Shown piece after piece: positions 33,336-42,396 of a stretch of 64,000 nucleotides of DNA. A model generated the notes under the pieces. It saw only the letters and a list, made by a program, of their open reading frames with translations, was not told the origin of the DNA and did no database searches. The stretch spans positions 15,392,594 to 15,456,593 of the forward strand of contig JAAALK010000082.1 in the NCBI GenBank assembly GCA_019279435.1, read 5' to 3'. How positions within the stretch are numbered: the stretch's first letter is position 1; each line of letters opens with the position of its first letter. The position numbers were made by a program, and so were the translations under genes. The stretch is from Zizania palustris. Its lineage: Eukaryota; Streptophyta; Magnoliopsida; Poales; Poaceae.

Positions 33336-35377
33336 CCCGAAGAGCGGAATATGGTCATGGCCCCGCTCTTGATCCAAGACAAGTAAATAGCGTGCAAGAC
33401 GATCAAGAAAATTTTTCAGCTCCTTCTGAGTCTTCGAAGAAATCCTTCCCAAGACTAAGTCCTGAAGGAGAGATTGCAGCGAAGGTTATTGTTAAAGATG
33501 GTAAAGAATATACATTTCAATTTGGTAAAGATTTACCTCCAGAAGTTGCAACCTCCTTGGAAAAGGTGGTGGAAGAGAATTTAGATGTCTTCGCTTGGTC
33601 TGACGAAGATATCACCGGAGTCGATCGGGATATCATTGAACATAGTTTGCTTGTAAACCCGAAGGCCCGACCTGTTCGGCAAGGACTCCGAAAAATGTCT
33701 GCAGAAAGAGCTGTTCTGGCGAAGGACGAAGTTGAAAAACTATTGAAGGCTGGGATTATCAGAGAAGTGGCTCATACAGAATGGTTAGCCAACCCAGTCT
33801 TCGTCAAAAAGAAATCTTCCGGAAAGTGGCGCATGTGCATTGATTTCACCTCCTTGAATAAAGCATGCCCTCGTGACCCGTACCCCATGCTCCGAATTGA
33901 TCAATTGGTCGACTCCACCGTAGGTTCGGAGTTATTAAGCTTCCTTGACGCGTATTCTGGTTATCATCAAATATGGTTGAAGCGCGAAGACGAGATCAAG
34001 ACAAGCTTCGTAACTCCTTCAGGAGTCTTTTGTTATGTAAGAATGACTTTTGGCTTAAGAAATGCCGGGGCTACTTTTTCGAGGTTAGTTGCTAAGGCTC
34101 TAGGTCATCAATTAGGTCGCAATGTGGAGGCCTATATGGATGATATTGTAATAAAGAGTGCTTTAAAGCACCAACATAGCCTAGACCTAGCAGAAACATT
34201 TAATAGCCTTCGGGCATGTGGGATCCGTCTTAACCCCGAAAAATGTATCTTCGGGGCTAAGGCTGGAAAGTTGTTAGGGTATTTAGTTTCAAGCAGGGGG
34301 ATTGAAGCTAGCCCTACTCAAATAACTGCGCTGCAAAAGATGGCTCCTCCGAAAAATTTAAAGCAAGTGCAAAAGCTGACTGGACGTCTAGCAGCACTTA
34401 GCAGGTTTTTAGCAAGGTCTGCGGAGAGAAGCTTGCCTATATTTAAAGCATTCAAAGGGTCCGAAGATTTTGCATGGACACTGGAGTGTCAGAAAAGCTT
34501 CGAAGATATTAAAGAGTATCTCAGTAATCTTGCTACACTCACGGTGCCTACTGCGGACGAAACCCTACTCCTTTACCTTGCAGCTACAGGTTCTGCTGTC
34601 AGTGCAGTCCTTGTCAGAGAAATGGATTTCAATGGGAAGTTGGTGCAAAATCCTGTTTATTTTGTGTCTGAAGCATTATCAGGAGCGAAGACAAGGTATT
34701 CCGAACTCGAAAAGTTCATTTATGCTCTGATAATGGCTTCGAGGAAATTAAGACATTATTTTTTGGCTCACAATGTAATTCTACCAACTTCGTATCCTTT
34801 GGGAGATATGCTCCAAAGTAAGGATTCTACTGGAAGGATTGGGAAATGGGCAGTTGAGCTAGCACCCTTCGGCATATCTTTTCTGGCAAGGACAACAATC
34901 AAATCACAAGTCTTAGCAGATTTTGTAGCAGAATGGACTCCACCTGCAACTTTGGTTCCGGAGAAGTCAAGTGACGGAGTTTGGACTGTTTATTCCGATG
35001 GGGCTTTCCAAGCATCTGGAGCAGGCATTGGAGCAGTGTTGATTTCGCCTTCAGGGCAAAGAGCAATGTATTCCGCAAGACTCAACTTTAAGTCTACCAA
35101 TAATATAGCGGAGTATGAAGGGATTTTACTGGGACTCCAAAAAGCACGTGCTCTAGGGGCTACAAGAGTTGTTATAAAGACAGATTCTCAAATAGTAGCA
35201 GGGCACGTGGATAAAAATTTTCAAGTTCGACATCCACACCTTGCAAAGTACTTAGAAGAAATCCGTAAGATCGAAGCACACTTCAAGGGTATTTCCATTC
35301 GGAGTATACCAAGAGCAGAAAATGTGCAAGCGGACATCTTAGCAAAAGCTGCAGTCGGAGCTATGGATGTACCATAA
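32714..35377 (+). CDS. Gyp-2 pol: protease, reverse transcriptase and two RNase H domains
   Basis: 887 codons, open. Protease active site D-G-G at residues 95-97 (LIDGGSSADII). RT spans about residues 330-510: VFVKKKSSGKWRMCIDF, FLDAYSGYHQ (Asp 412) and YMDD at 474-477. A first RNase H-like domain (about 590-690) has LLLYLAATGSAVSAVLV, where the usual catalytic Asp is replaced. A second RNase H (about 750-880) has YSDGA, EYEGIL, TDSQIV and ADILAKAA, a complete D-E-D-D set. Dual RNase H with a degenerate first domain is a known Tat feature. The start is artificial: the real frame enters from the duplicated gag through an 8-bp deletion near 32752. It ends at TAA (35375-35377) where Gyp-1 has Glu, so this is a nonsense mutation inside pol. 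Confidence 0.9.
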   Translation: MLCHLRSKKKGGKRVVLPISGGGTLGSMSKRQRREYVREVGHIGTSSSAAAMPEWSHVPISFSAEDAAGIKFPHADPLVITADIAGTEVRRVLIDGGSSADIIFVQAFDQLCISRKHLLPAARPLQGFAGPPLDALGQIGLEVTFGEGLLARTEEVIFDVVDAPYAYNVIFGRGMLNQFGAVAHHNYLCMKMPTQAGVLTIFGDQATARRAEYGHGPALDPRQVNSVQDDQENFSAPSESSKKSFPRLSPEGEIAAKVIVKDGKEYTFQFGKDLPPEVATSLEKVVEENLDVFAWSDEDITGVDRDIIEHSLLVNPKARPVRQGLRKMSAERAVLAKDEVEKLLKAGIIREVAHTEWLANPVFVKKKSSGKWRMCIDFTSLNKACPRDPYPMLRIDQLVDSTVGSELLSFLDAYSGYHQIWLKREDEIKTSFVTPSGVFCYVRMTFGLRNAGATFSRLVAKALGHQLGRNVEAYMDDIVIKSALKHQHSLDLAETFNSLRACGIRLNPEKCIFGAKAGKLLGYLVSSRGIEASPTQITALQKMAPPKNLKQVQKLTGRLAALSRFLARSAERSLPIFKAFKGSEDFAWTLECQKSFEDIKEYLSNLATLTVPTADETLLLYLAATGSAVSAVLVREMDFNGKLVQNPVYFVSEALSGAKTRYSELEKFIYALIMASRKLRHYFLAHNVILPTSYPLGDMLQSKDSTGRIGKWAVELAPFGISFLARTTIKSQVLADFVAEWTPPATLVPEKSSDGVWTVYSDGAFQASGAGIGAVLISPSGQRAMYSARLNFKSTNNIAEYEGILLGLQKARALGATRVVIKTDSQIVAGHVDKNFQVRHPHLAKYLEEIRKIEAHFKGISIRSIPRAENVQADILAKAAVGAMDVP

Positions 35378-36670
35378 GAAGCTTTCTATGAGGAGCTCAG
35401 TACACCTTCGGTGCTACAAATTCCCTCTGCAGAGATTCTTTGCATTCCAAGTGCAGATTGGAAAAATTCAATCATGGAACTTTTACAAGGAGGAACAAAT
35501 TTGCCTGAAGAGCCACAGCTTTCAAGATTGAAACTCAGGGCTAGAAATTATCAAATAATCAACGGTATTTTATACAAGGCCGGAGTATGCTCCCCTCTAC
35601 TCCGATGTATATCTCAAGCCGAAGGTCAAGAAATTCTTCGAGAAATCCATGAAGGACTTTGCGGTAGCCATTTAGCCCCTCGAGCTTTGGCAGGGAAAAA
35701 ACTTCGCCGGGGGCTTTATTGGCCTACAATAACGACTGATGCGGAGAGCTTGGTCCGCACTTGTCAAGGATGTCAGTGGATGGGTCGACGGAGTCATCGC
35801 CCACCAACAGCTCTTCAAGTTATTGCTCCGGTATGGCCTATGGCCAGATGGGGTATGGATTTAATTGGTCCCTTTCCAGTAGCTAAGGGAAATCTAAAGT
35901 TTGTAGTGGTAGCTATTGAATATTTTTCTAAGTGGGTAGAAGTAGAGCCCTTAACAGCTATCACTTCGAACAATGTACAGAAATTCTTTTGGAAAAATAT
36001 CATTTGCCGGTTTGGAGTGCCTAGACAACTTACAGTTGATAATGGAACACAGTTCAATGCAGAACCCTTCAGAAAGTTTTGCGAAGATCTAGGCATCCAG
36101 TTATGTTTTGCTGTAGTGAGGCATCCTCAGTCTAATGGAGCTGTAGAAAGAGCCAATGTAAATATTTTGTCAGGGATAAATCGAAGGATAGTAGGATTAG
36201 CAAAAGGACTGTGGACCAAAGAACTTCCGAAGATTTTATGGTCCATTCGGACTACGCAAACAAGGTCCACAGGTTTTACTCCATTCAGATTACTATTCGG
36301 AGACGAAGCTATGACTCCAACGGAGCTCAAAGGAGGATCACTTCTCAGCATCGAACCACAGATTGAAGAAGAAAGACAAGCTTCGCTAGATTTACCATAG
36401 GAAACAAGACTTCGAGCTGTGGCCAATTTATCAAAATATCACCAGCAGACGAAGGCTTGGTTTGACCCGAAGGTTAAGATCAATGAGCTTAGACTGGGTC
36501 ATCTTGTTCTGCGAAGCATTATAGCGCCAGGGAAATTAGGAAATAAATGGGAAGGTCCATACCTAATTTTTCATTCACGACGTCCTGGCTCTTTTAAACA
36601 AGCTAGTTTAGAAGGTGAAGAGTTAGCACATACTTGGCATGCGGAGCACCTAAAGCGATACTTCGCATAA
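35378..36670 (+). pseudogene. Gyp-2 integrase
   Basis: It continues pol in the same frame after the TAA at 35375. It has an HHCC-like zinc-binding part (HEGLCGSHLAPRAL ... CQGCQ), then MDLIGPF (first Asp), TVDNGTQF (second Asp) and SNGAVERAN (Glu), so the DDE set is present. A second nonsense codon TAG (36398-36400) stands where Gyp-1 has Glu in the ETRL context. The C-terminal part (36401-36670) has PGHLVLR-like LRLGHLVLRSI and GKLGNKWEGPY. Integrase inserts cDNA into nuclear DNA. Apart from two stops the sequence looks well preserved. Confidence 0.88.
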
Positions 36671-36815
36671 GGGCTCCTTGTAAACCACTTGTAATCATCT
36701 TCTGAATTAATAAAGCATATGGTCCAGATAGTGCCTTCCCCTCATAAACCTCCAGCTTCCGAGTGGACGCACTGGAACCGCGGGGTTGACCGAGAGGGAA
36801 GTGTCATAAAGCTGA
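36671..36815 (+). other. Post-pol spacer of Gyp-2
   Basis: Non-coding sequence between the integrase stop and the tandem repeats. AATTAATAAAGCATA near 36703 could serve as a polyadenylation context, but this is weak. Confidence 0.4.
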
Positions 36816-37160
36816 ATCATATTTTCAGACTTCGAATCATTGGTTCGAAGTTTCCGACGTGGGGGCTGACATAATCCGAAGTCCAAGCCACCGGCTTGTA
36901 GGCATCTGTAAAAGAGCCCAGAACCACATCATGCGGAGTCCAAGCCATTGGTTGGTAGACATTCGTAAAAAGAGCCGAAGGTGGCCAAAATATGCGGAGT
37001 CCAAGCCATTGGCTGGTAGACATCCGTAAAAAGAGTCCAAAGAGACCATTGCAAACTCCGAACCACTGGTTTGACAGAGTTCGCAAAAAGAGCCGAAGGT
37101 GGCCAAAGCAAAACAGAGTTTGAGCCATGAGCTTCGAATGTCTGTTAACATAGTACAAAG
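36816..37160. repeat. Tandem repeat array in Gyp-2 spacer
   Basis: About six imperfect units of 58-61 bp, recognised by GGAGTCCAAGCCATTGG-like cores near 36874, 36932, 36993, 37051 and 37110, each followed by GTAAAAAGAGCC-like sequence. The three overlapping minus-strand ORFs (36817-37166) are repeat artefacts. It is positionally equivalent to 5340-5660 in Gyp-1, with different unit sequence. Confidence 0.85.
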
Positions 37161-37469
37161 TGACAAATTATCTAAGGCACTAAGGTGTCCTGAAAATTAT
37201 CTCAAGTGATTTCTTTCAAAAAACAAAGGGTATTAAGTTGCCATTCTTCAGACTATAAATAGTCGAAGACATTTTATAAGATTTTAAAAGATCTTTAAAT
37301 TGCAGAGGGGCTCCGAACCCCAAAAAAATTGTACTCCGAAGTTTTTTCTTTGCGCATAACCATCTTTGAATTCAGTTCGAAGTTGCTTATACCCAAAGAG
37401 GGGCTAGTAAATAGGGAGACAATTTTAAATCGATATTTATTATTTGAATGAATATAATTACAAATTACA
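37161..37469. other. Non-coding spacer between repeat array and antisense ORF
   Basis: About 310 bp with no supported ORF. It includes the 3' flank of the short antisense ORF. AT-rich, with ATTTATTATTTGAATGAA near 37434. Confidence 0.45.
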
Positions 37470-37946
37470 TCATGAAAAATTGGTGTCTATACCAAGAAGG
37501 AATCGAAGACCTCTTCGATCTCTAGAGCTAGGGTTGGAACGACTAGTTCCAGTACCGGGAGTTCTAACAACTTTATGTTTAACTCTCTTGCCTCCCTTCG
37601 AAGCTCTAAAGTCCTTCTGTTCTTGTTGAAGCTCGGCCCAAGTTCGAAACCGTTCGGGGCTCCTCTCCCAGCTTCCAAGTTCTTCAGGCTTTTTACTTCG
37701 GGCTTCATCTTCGTCTTCGGACCATGTAACGTCTTCAGAAGACGAAGTTTCTAAGTTAACCTCTTTTTCTTCCTCTTTAATATAAGATAGTATATCTTTG
37801 CTTACTTCGGGCGTAATTACACCGGAGCTATCTCGAGGAATTAAAAATCGAGGGCGCTTGTAAACTTTTAGAAGATCGAAGGTAGCCCATAATGAGCGAA
37901 GTTCATCGTTATTATCTAACACTTCGATATCTTCCGTATGAGGCAA
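37470..37946 (-). CDS. Short acidic antisense ORF of Gyp-2
   Basis: 158 codons on the minus strand. N-terminal RPRFLIPRDS, then YIKEEEKE, SSSEDVTWSEDEDE (very acidic), FRTWAELQQEQKDFRASK and a basic stretch KGGKRVKHK. It is conserved in Gyp-1 (4631-5032), so it is not a chance frame. Just upstream of the ATG the minus strand reads TATGTTTTTAG followed by GCTTT; Gyp-1 has the same motif, so this could be a 3' splice site joining it to the upstream antisense gene or to another exon. No known domain recognised; acidic/basic composition suggests a nuclear or nucleic-acid-associated protein only as a guess. Confidence 0.62.
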   Translation of the reverse strand: MPHTEDIEVLDNNDELRSLWATFDLLKVYKRPRFLIPRDSSGVITPEVSKDILSYIKEEEKEVNLETSSSEDVTWSEDEDEARSKKPEELGSWERSPERFRTWAELQQEQKDFRASKGGKRVKHKVVRTPGTGTSRSNPSSRDRRGLRFLLGIDTNFS

Positions 37947-38030
37947 AGCCTAAAAACATAATAAACAAATTTTCATTGATAAATGTACATAAGCACAAAG
38001 ATTTACATAGACAAAGATCCTAAAACATAT

Positions 38031-41000
38031 CTAAACGTGCGGGTTCGGAGGAGGTTGACTGCTCGAAGCTTGGAACCGAGCTTGCTTCTGGCGTTGTCCT
38101 TCGTCGATCCAAGCCTTGATCGCAGAGCGACCTTCGGCTCTCCATGAAGTTTGGAAGGCTTGCCAGGCAGTGGCCAGACCTTCGGAAGGAGTCAGAAGTC
38201 GCTCGTCGTCAAAGGTAATTGGGCCCTCTCCTGCGCTCGGAGTTATCGATCGGCCCAGATCCTCGTAATAACGAAGTAGGCCAACAACAGCCACTTGTCC
38301 AGAGAGTTCTCCGTACCGAATGCATGCTGTCTTCATCTGCTTCGCCACTCCTTGAATCCTTTTCAACCGGCGCAGAAGAGAAATGTTGTCATCAAAAGGA
38401 AGCATCCCAGTAGTACCGAAGTACACCAGAACGCCTAGCAGTTGATCCATAACCTCCGCAGCTACCTTCTCGGACTTCAGCTTATCTTCGATCAGCGCGT
38501 CCTTCGCCGAAGTTGCCTCTTCCAGAACTCCAGAAAGTCTAGCAGCCTCTGTAGTTAAAGCATTCTTTTGATTCAAAAGCTGGCTAGCCTCCTCTCGGAG
38601 CCTAACAAGCTCGGTCCCCGCAGTAGCGTGCTCCGCCCGCATTCTTTCAACTTCTGCTCGAAGCACAATTCTTTCTGCTTCGAGCTCCTTGTTCGCAGCC
38701 TCCAAACCTTGTTTGGCCCTGCGCTCCGTTGACACCATGTTGTCCATATGAACCACTCGGCCTTCGGAGATAGTGAGTTTTCGTTGAAGAGTTCCGTTTT
38801 CCTCTCGAAGGCGAGCGATTTCTCGTTCATTTGATATATTCGTAGCTCGGGCCAAGACTGTTTGCTGTTAAAAGAAAAAATCAAGGTAAGAAATTATTTA
38901 TATGTAAATTTGATGATTTTTCACAGATGCTTCGTACCTGGTAGGCTGCGCGTTCCATAGCTGCGTTAAGCTCCGAGCTCTCCGCTTCGCTCAAAATGGC
39001 CACCAAGTTCGTCTCCCCAATAACGCGACTAGCTCGATCCAAAGGCTCGAGCAAAGTCCGAAGACCAGTTCTTCGCTCTAAGAAAGGAGCTAGAAGGGGG
39101 AGCATGCTTATAGCTTGTTGGTCATCTTCGTTCGGCGAAGGCCCGGAGTGTTGAGTGGTGGTCTTCCAAGCCCCCGGAGACTGGCCCCCCTCGGTAGATT
39201 GGCTCTCGTCTGTTGATTCAGACGAAGTTGATCCGGAGCTCGCAGTAGGGAGGGAGTCCATCTTTCTTTTACCTCTTCCAGGCCCCATCTGAGTGGCTCT
39301 TGGGATTGGCTCCGAAGTCGTCGAAGGTCCAGGGATTGTATCTTCCGGACGAACCTCTTCCACAGAAGTGCACTCTGTAAAAACAAAGGTATTATACATC
39401 GTATAAATACGCAAAGTAAACATAAAAGAATTATTCGAAGTATACCTTCGACATTCTGGCGGCGGGTAATCATTGGACTGCTTGGCGGATCGAAGGCAAG
39501 ATCTTCATCCGAGTCAGCCGTCAAATCTTCGACTGCAGGAGCACTTTCCTGAACAGTCCTTGTTGCTTCGTCAGGAATCGAAGCCATAGTGACTTCGACT
39601 CCACTCTCATCCACAGGAACTCCGTCCTGAGGTAAATCCTCCTGAACTGCCGAAGTCCTTGTTTGCTCAAGGTTCTCTTGAGACTCCGGCACGTTCGTAG
39701 GTACTTCAACTTGTACAGTCCTTTGGGAGGCATCTTCGTCAATCAGCTGCACAAGCAACCTGCCTTCGTCCTCTTGGGAGTCAAAGACTGAAGCCCTTGG
39801 GCTCGAAGGTGCAGGGTTCTTTGGCTTCCGAGCCACCTTCTTGACTGGAGTCTTGGCGGAGCTCGAAGTCCCAGCTTCAGCTTTCCTCTTTTTAGGTCCT
39901 TTCTCTGAAGGCACCCAATCCATCAAAGGGGGCGGAACGATTTCCAGCATTCCCCACACTCTGTTAAATCTTTCCCAACTCCCGACCAACTTGATTCTCC
40001 ATTCCTTTTCGGTCGGAGTTGGAGCGCCCAAAATCTTCTCCGAAGCCCGTATGATTTGATCCGAAGTTATAGGGGCTGAAGAAGCTAAAAAATGAGTTAA
40101 GTTAGTTACTCCTTCGAATGAATATGCATAATATATGTTGTTTTCGAAGTTACCTGCAGGGCTCGAAGTCGAAGTATTTTTTCGGAGACCGCCTTCCGAA
40201 TCCTCTTCGAAGATGATAGGCCAGTTGGCCATCAACGGAGGGATTTGGAGCCCGAGAAACTCTTCGGCTAAGTCTCGCATGCTTAACCTTCGACTGATCT
40301 TCTGAAGTAAGCTGAGGCAAGCTTCGAGCTGACCCTGGTCTGGATGCACAAGGGCTTCTTTTCGGAAGTTGATGTCTTTTAGAGGTCCGGCTAGACGGTT
40401 GCTCGCCCCAACTTCGGCATAAAACCATCTCATGATCCAGTCGGTATACCATCTTGCATTGATGGCTTTAGCAGGAAATTGAAGGGCGTATTCATCCCGA
40501 AGCCTAAAGTTAATACTTCCGAAGGCTACTACCACTTTTTCACCTCCGGGGCCTACGAAGGTTTTTGGCTGGCACGAAGCTCTGTGCAGCGCAGCGAAGA
40601 TCTCTGCCCTCCCTTCACAACCTTCGGCTCTCAACGCCCATTCGAAGATAGCTAAACGAGCTACTGCGTTCGGAGAAAGTTGGGGGACAGTAACGTGGAA
40701 TAGATCCAGTACCTCAGCCAAGAAATCCACTGCCGGAAGACCTAAGCCAGCTTCGAAGAAGGCTTCAAAGACGACCACTTCTCCGGGTCTTGGTGACGGG
40801 ATAAGTTCCTTTCCAGGTTTGCGGATCATAACTCCCGCACTAATTTTCCCCTCTACTGCGACCGCCAGTGATTCTCTTTTGCAGGTCGAAGGTCCTAGTT
40901 GGAAGGATTGATCCAGGTATTTCGTTGATGCCGGGCAGAGACCTTGATCACCAACATTTTGGTGATTTTCCCCTCCCGTCACCATGGTTGCCGCTGCGGG

Positions 41001-41099
41001 TGTTGGAGCTGTCGTCGCCAATGCCGCGGCCGCCGCTGCCGCAGCCGCCTGTTGTCAAGCCAAGGCTGAAGGTGCTCCAGAACCTTTGGTTTTCGCCAT
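38031..41099 (-). CDS. Antisense spliced gene of Gyp-2: Transposase_28-like domain plus coiled coil
   Basis: Inferred minus-strand exons are 41099-40154, 40084-39446, 39374-38938 and 38864-38031. Introns are 69, 71 and 73 bp, each GT...AG. The joined frame is consistent at all three junctions (951 codons). All three introns recur at the same places in Gyp-1. The start MAKTKGSG matches Gyp-1 MAKTSNKV. One internal stop (TGA at 41057-41055, codon 15) stands where Gyp-1 has CGA, a CpG-type change, so this copy would need reinitiation. Residues about 105-330 hold EAFFEAGLGLPAVDFLAEVL and LSPNAVARLAIF, resembling the plant putative gypsy type transposon family (PF04195). The middle is Ser/Glu/Pro-rich; the last exon begins with a Glu/Arg/Leu-rich coiled coil of about 130 residues. 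Function unknown. It lies tail-to-tail with pol and is probably driven by the TATA box at 41206. Confidence 0.78.
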
Positions 41100-41205
41100 T
41101 GAAGCTATTGAGTTGCTTTGGAAGAAGAATGGACGCTAGAGCTCAAGGAGTGGTTTGTTTGCAAGAGAGCGGTGGAAAGGTATTCAGGAAAGTTCTAGGC
41201 CCTCA

Positions 41206-41212
41206 ATTTATA
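41206..41212 (-). promoter_or_regulatory. TATA box of the Gyp-2 antisense gene
   Basis: The minus strand reads CTATAAAT about 107 bp upstream of the ATG at 41099. Gyp-1 has TATAAATA 104 bp upstream of the homologous ATG. Spacing conservation makes chance unlikely. Confidence 0.72.
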
Positions 41213-41530
41213 GCCTAGACGTTACATTTTTTACCGTTAGTCCATGCCGTTTCGCATTCTTGCCCGTTACTTTTCTCCGAAATTAACGCACTCCGTAACT
41301 TCCGTTAGAAGAAAGAAGCCAACGGCTATTTCTTCTAAGTCTAAAAGGCTTTCGGGCTTCCTGAGTCAGTTCTAAGATAGTTCGAAAGTAATTGTCTTAA
41401 AACTGATTCGAAGTTTTATATCTCCATACATTTTGGATATAAATTAAAATCTAATAACCCCTACGCCTGGTTATTTTTTTCTTCCGTATACTGCTCTCCT
41501 AACATTACAGGTTTAACGGAGAAGCGTATT
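41213..41530 (-). other. Upstream region of the Gyp-2 antisense gene
   Basis: About 320 bp without an ORF between the antisense promoter and the PPT. It contains TTCGAAAG and TTCGAAG motifs that may be regulatory; not demonstrated. Confidence 0.45.
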
Positions 41531-41541
41531 CGAGGGGCTAC
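41531..41541 (+). promoter_or_regulatory. Gyp-2 polypurine tract
   Basis: CGAGGGGCTAC directly before the 3' LTR, identical to the complement at 957-967 in Gyp-1. Confidence 0.78.
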
Positions 41542-42035
41542 TGTTGGGGGAAAATATTCCATCCTCAGGGTTATTGCAGTAATGACACAAAGGCAGATAA
41601 TGGATTCTAAGGTTTTCAACATGCATCTTCGGAGATGCCATGAGTCAAGCTCGAAGCATGAAGATGGACCTTGGTTCGAAGTATATCTTCGAACATGGAC
41701 TTTTCTGAGATCTTTTCTGCCAGCTAAGATGGAAGACTTATCTTTTTTCTCATTAGATTAGTCTTTTACCATTTTAGCCCTATTAAGGGTACCGAATAGT
41801 TTCCACTATGTCGGTTGTAATAGAGGGGTAAATAGGCCTTTTCCTTAATGTTTGGGCCTATAAATACCCCCCGCTTCACCCTGTAATAGGGACCGAATAC
41901 AAGTTATTCAATACACACATTCGAACTATTCTAAGTTGTTATCCTTTCGGAGGCTTAGAACAGTTCATTTTGCAAACACTTCGTTTGTTAGTTTTACTCT
42001 TCAGAAACCTGTTAGCGTAATCTTTTACGCCAACA
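41542..42035 (+). repeat. Gyp-2 3' LTR
   Basis: 494 bp, the same length as the 5' LTR. Differences found by eye are AACGACAC/AATGACAC, CTTCAGAG/CTTCGGAG, CCTATAATAGG/CCTGTAATAGG and CTTCATTT/CTTCGTTT. It ends CCAACA at 42035, followed by TCTTG. Confidence 0.96.
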
Positions 42036-42396
42036 TCTTGCAAATCATGGATTTTTGAATGTTTAATTAAGTGAACAAATTGATTAGCACTTGATGAATA
42101 TCCATGAATACAATTTTTCAAGTTGCATTGTTTAGCATCCAAAGAAAAGGTGTCTTGCTACCAAGCAGATAAAAGATAGCTAAAGCAGTCCTGCCTAAAC
42201 ATGCTAGATTCAAGACTAAGCAGTGAGCATGATTTGATTTTGGAAAGAAAAATCATGCACAAAATGTTCCAGACATATTAAATAGAGCTGAGCTGTCATA
42301 ATTACATGAATTAAAATCAGGCATATAAGTGCAAGAGATGTAAATGCAATTTCACACACAATGAGCATATGCAAGACAGTCAAAATCTGCTCCCCC
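42036..42396 (-). other. Cop-7 3' region next to pol
   Basis: This non-coding stretch lies between the Gyp-2 junction and the pol stop. CTCCCCCT at about 42390 is another PPT-like motif. Frames at 41939-42142 and 42216-42461 have no homology and are not called. Confidence 0.65.

Larger units (their letters stand above)
29869..42035 (+). mobile_element. Gyp-2: Tat-type Ty3/Gypsy element, young, with antisense gene
   Basis: A 12167-bp element flanked by near-identical 494-bp LTRs and by TCATG (29864-29868) and TCTTG (42036-42040), a TSD with one change. Order: 5' LTR, PBS, gag (30425), duplicated gag/protease segment, protease-RT-RNase H, integrase (to 36670), tandem-repeat spacer, two antisense coding regions (37470-41099, minus strand), PPT, 3' LTR. 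Dual RNase H and antisense genes between pol and the 3' LTR fit the plant Tat clade (compare Grande- and RIRE2-type elements). Gag and pol have a few stops, so it is not autonomous as it stands. Confidence 0.95.

Noticed and set aside
36816..37160. CRISPR-like array
   Set aside because: Direct tandem repeats without unique spacers in a plant retroelement; the imperfect units are adjacent.
39108..41021. 637-codon frame as a single uninterrupted antisense protein
   Set aside because: It reads through a 69-bp intron (a multiple of three) and then into the second intron and a wrong frame of exon 3. The Gyp-1 comparison supports splicing. Its first codon is TTG; the homologous ATG is at 41099.
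29102..42396. Env-like ORF in the Cop-7 3' region, as in some Sireviruses
   Set aside because: After removing Gyp-2, the 3' region (about 1.1 kb) has no long ORF or membrane segment pattern.
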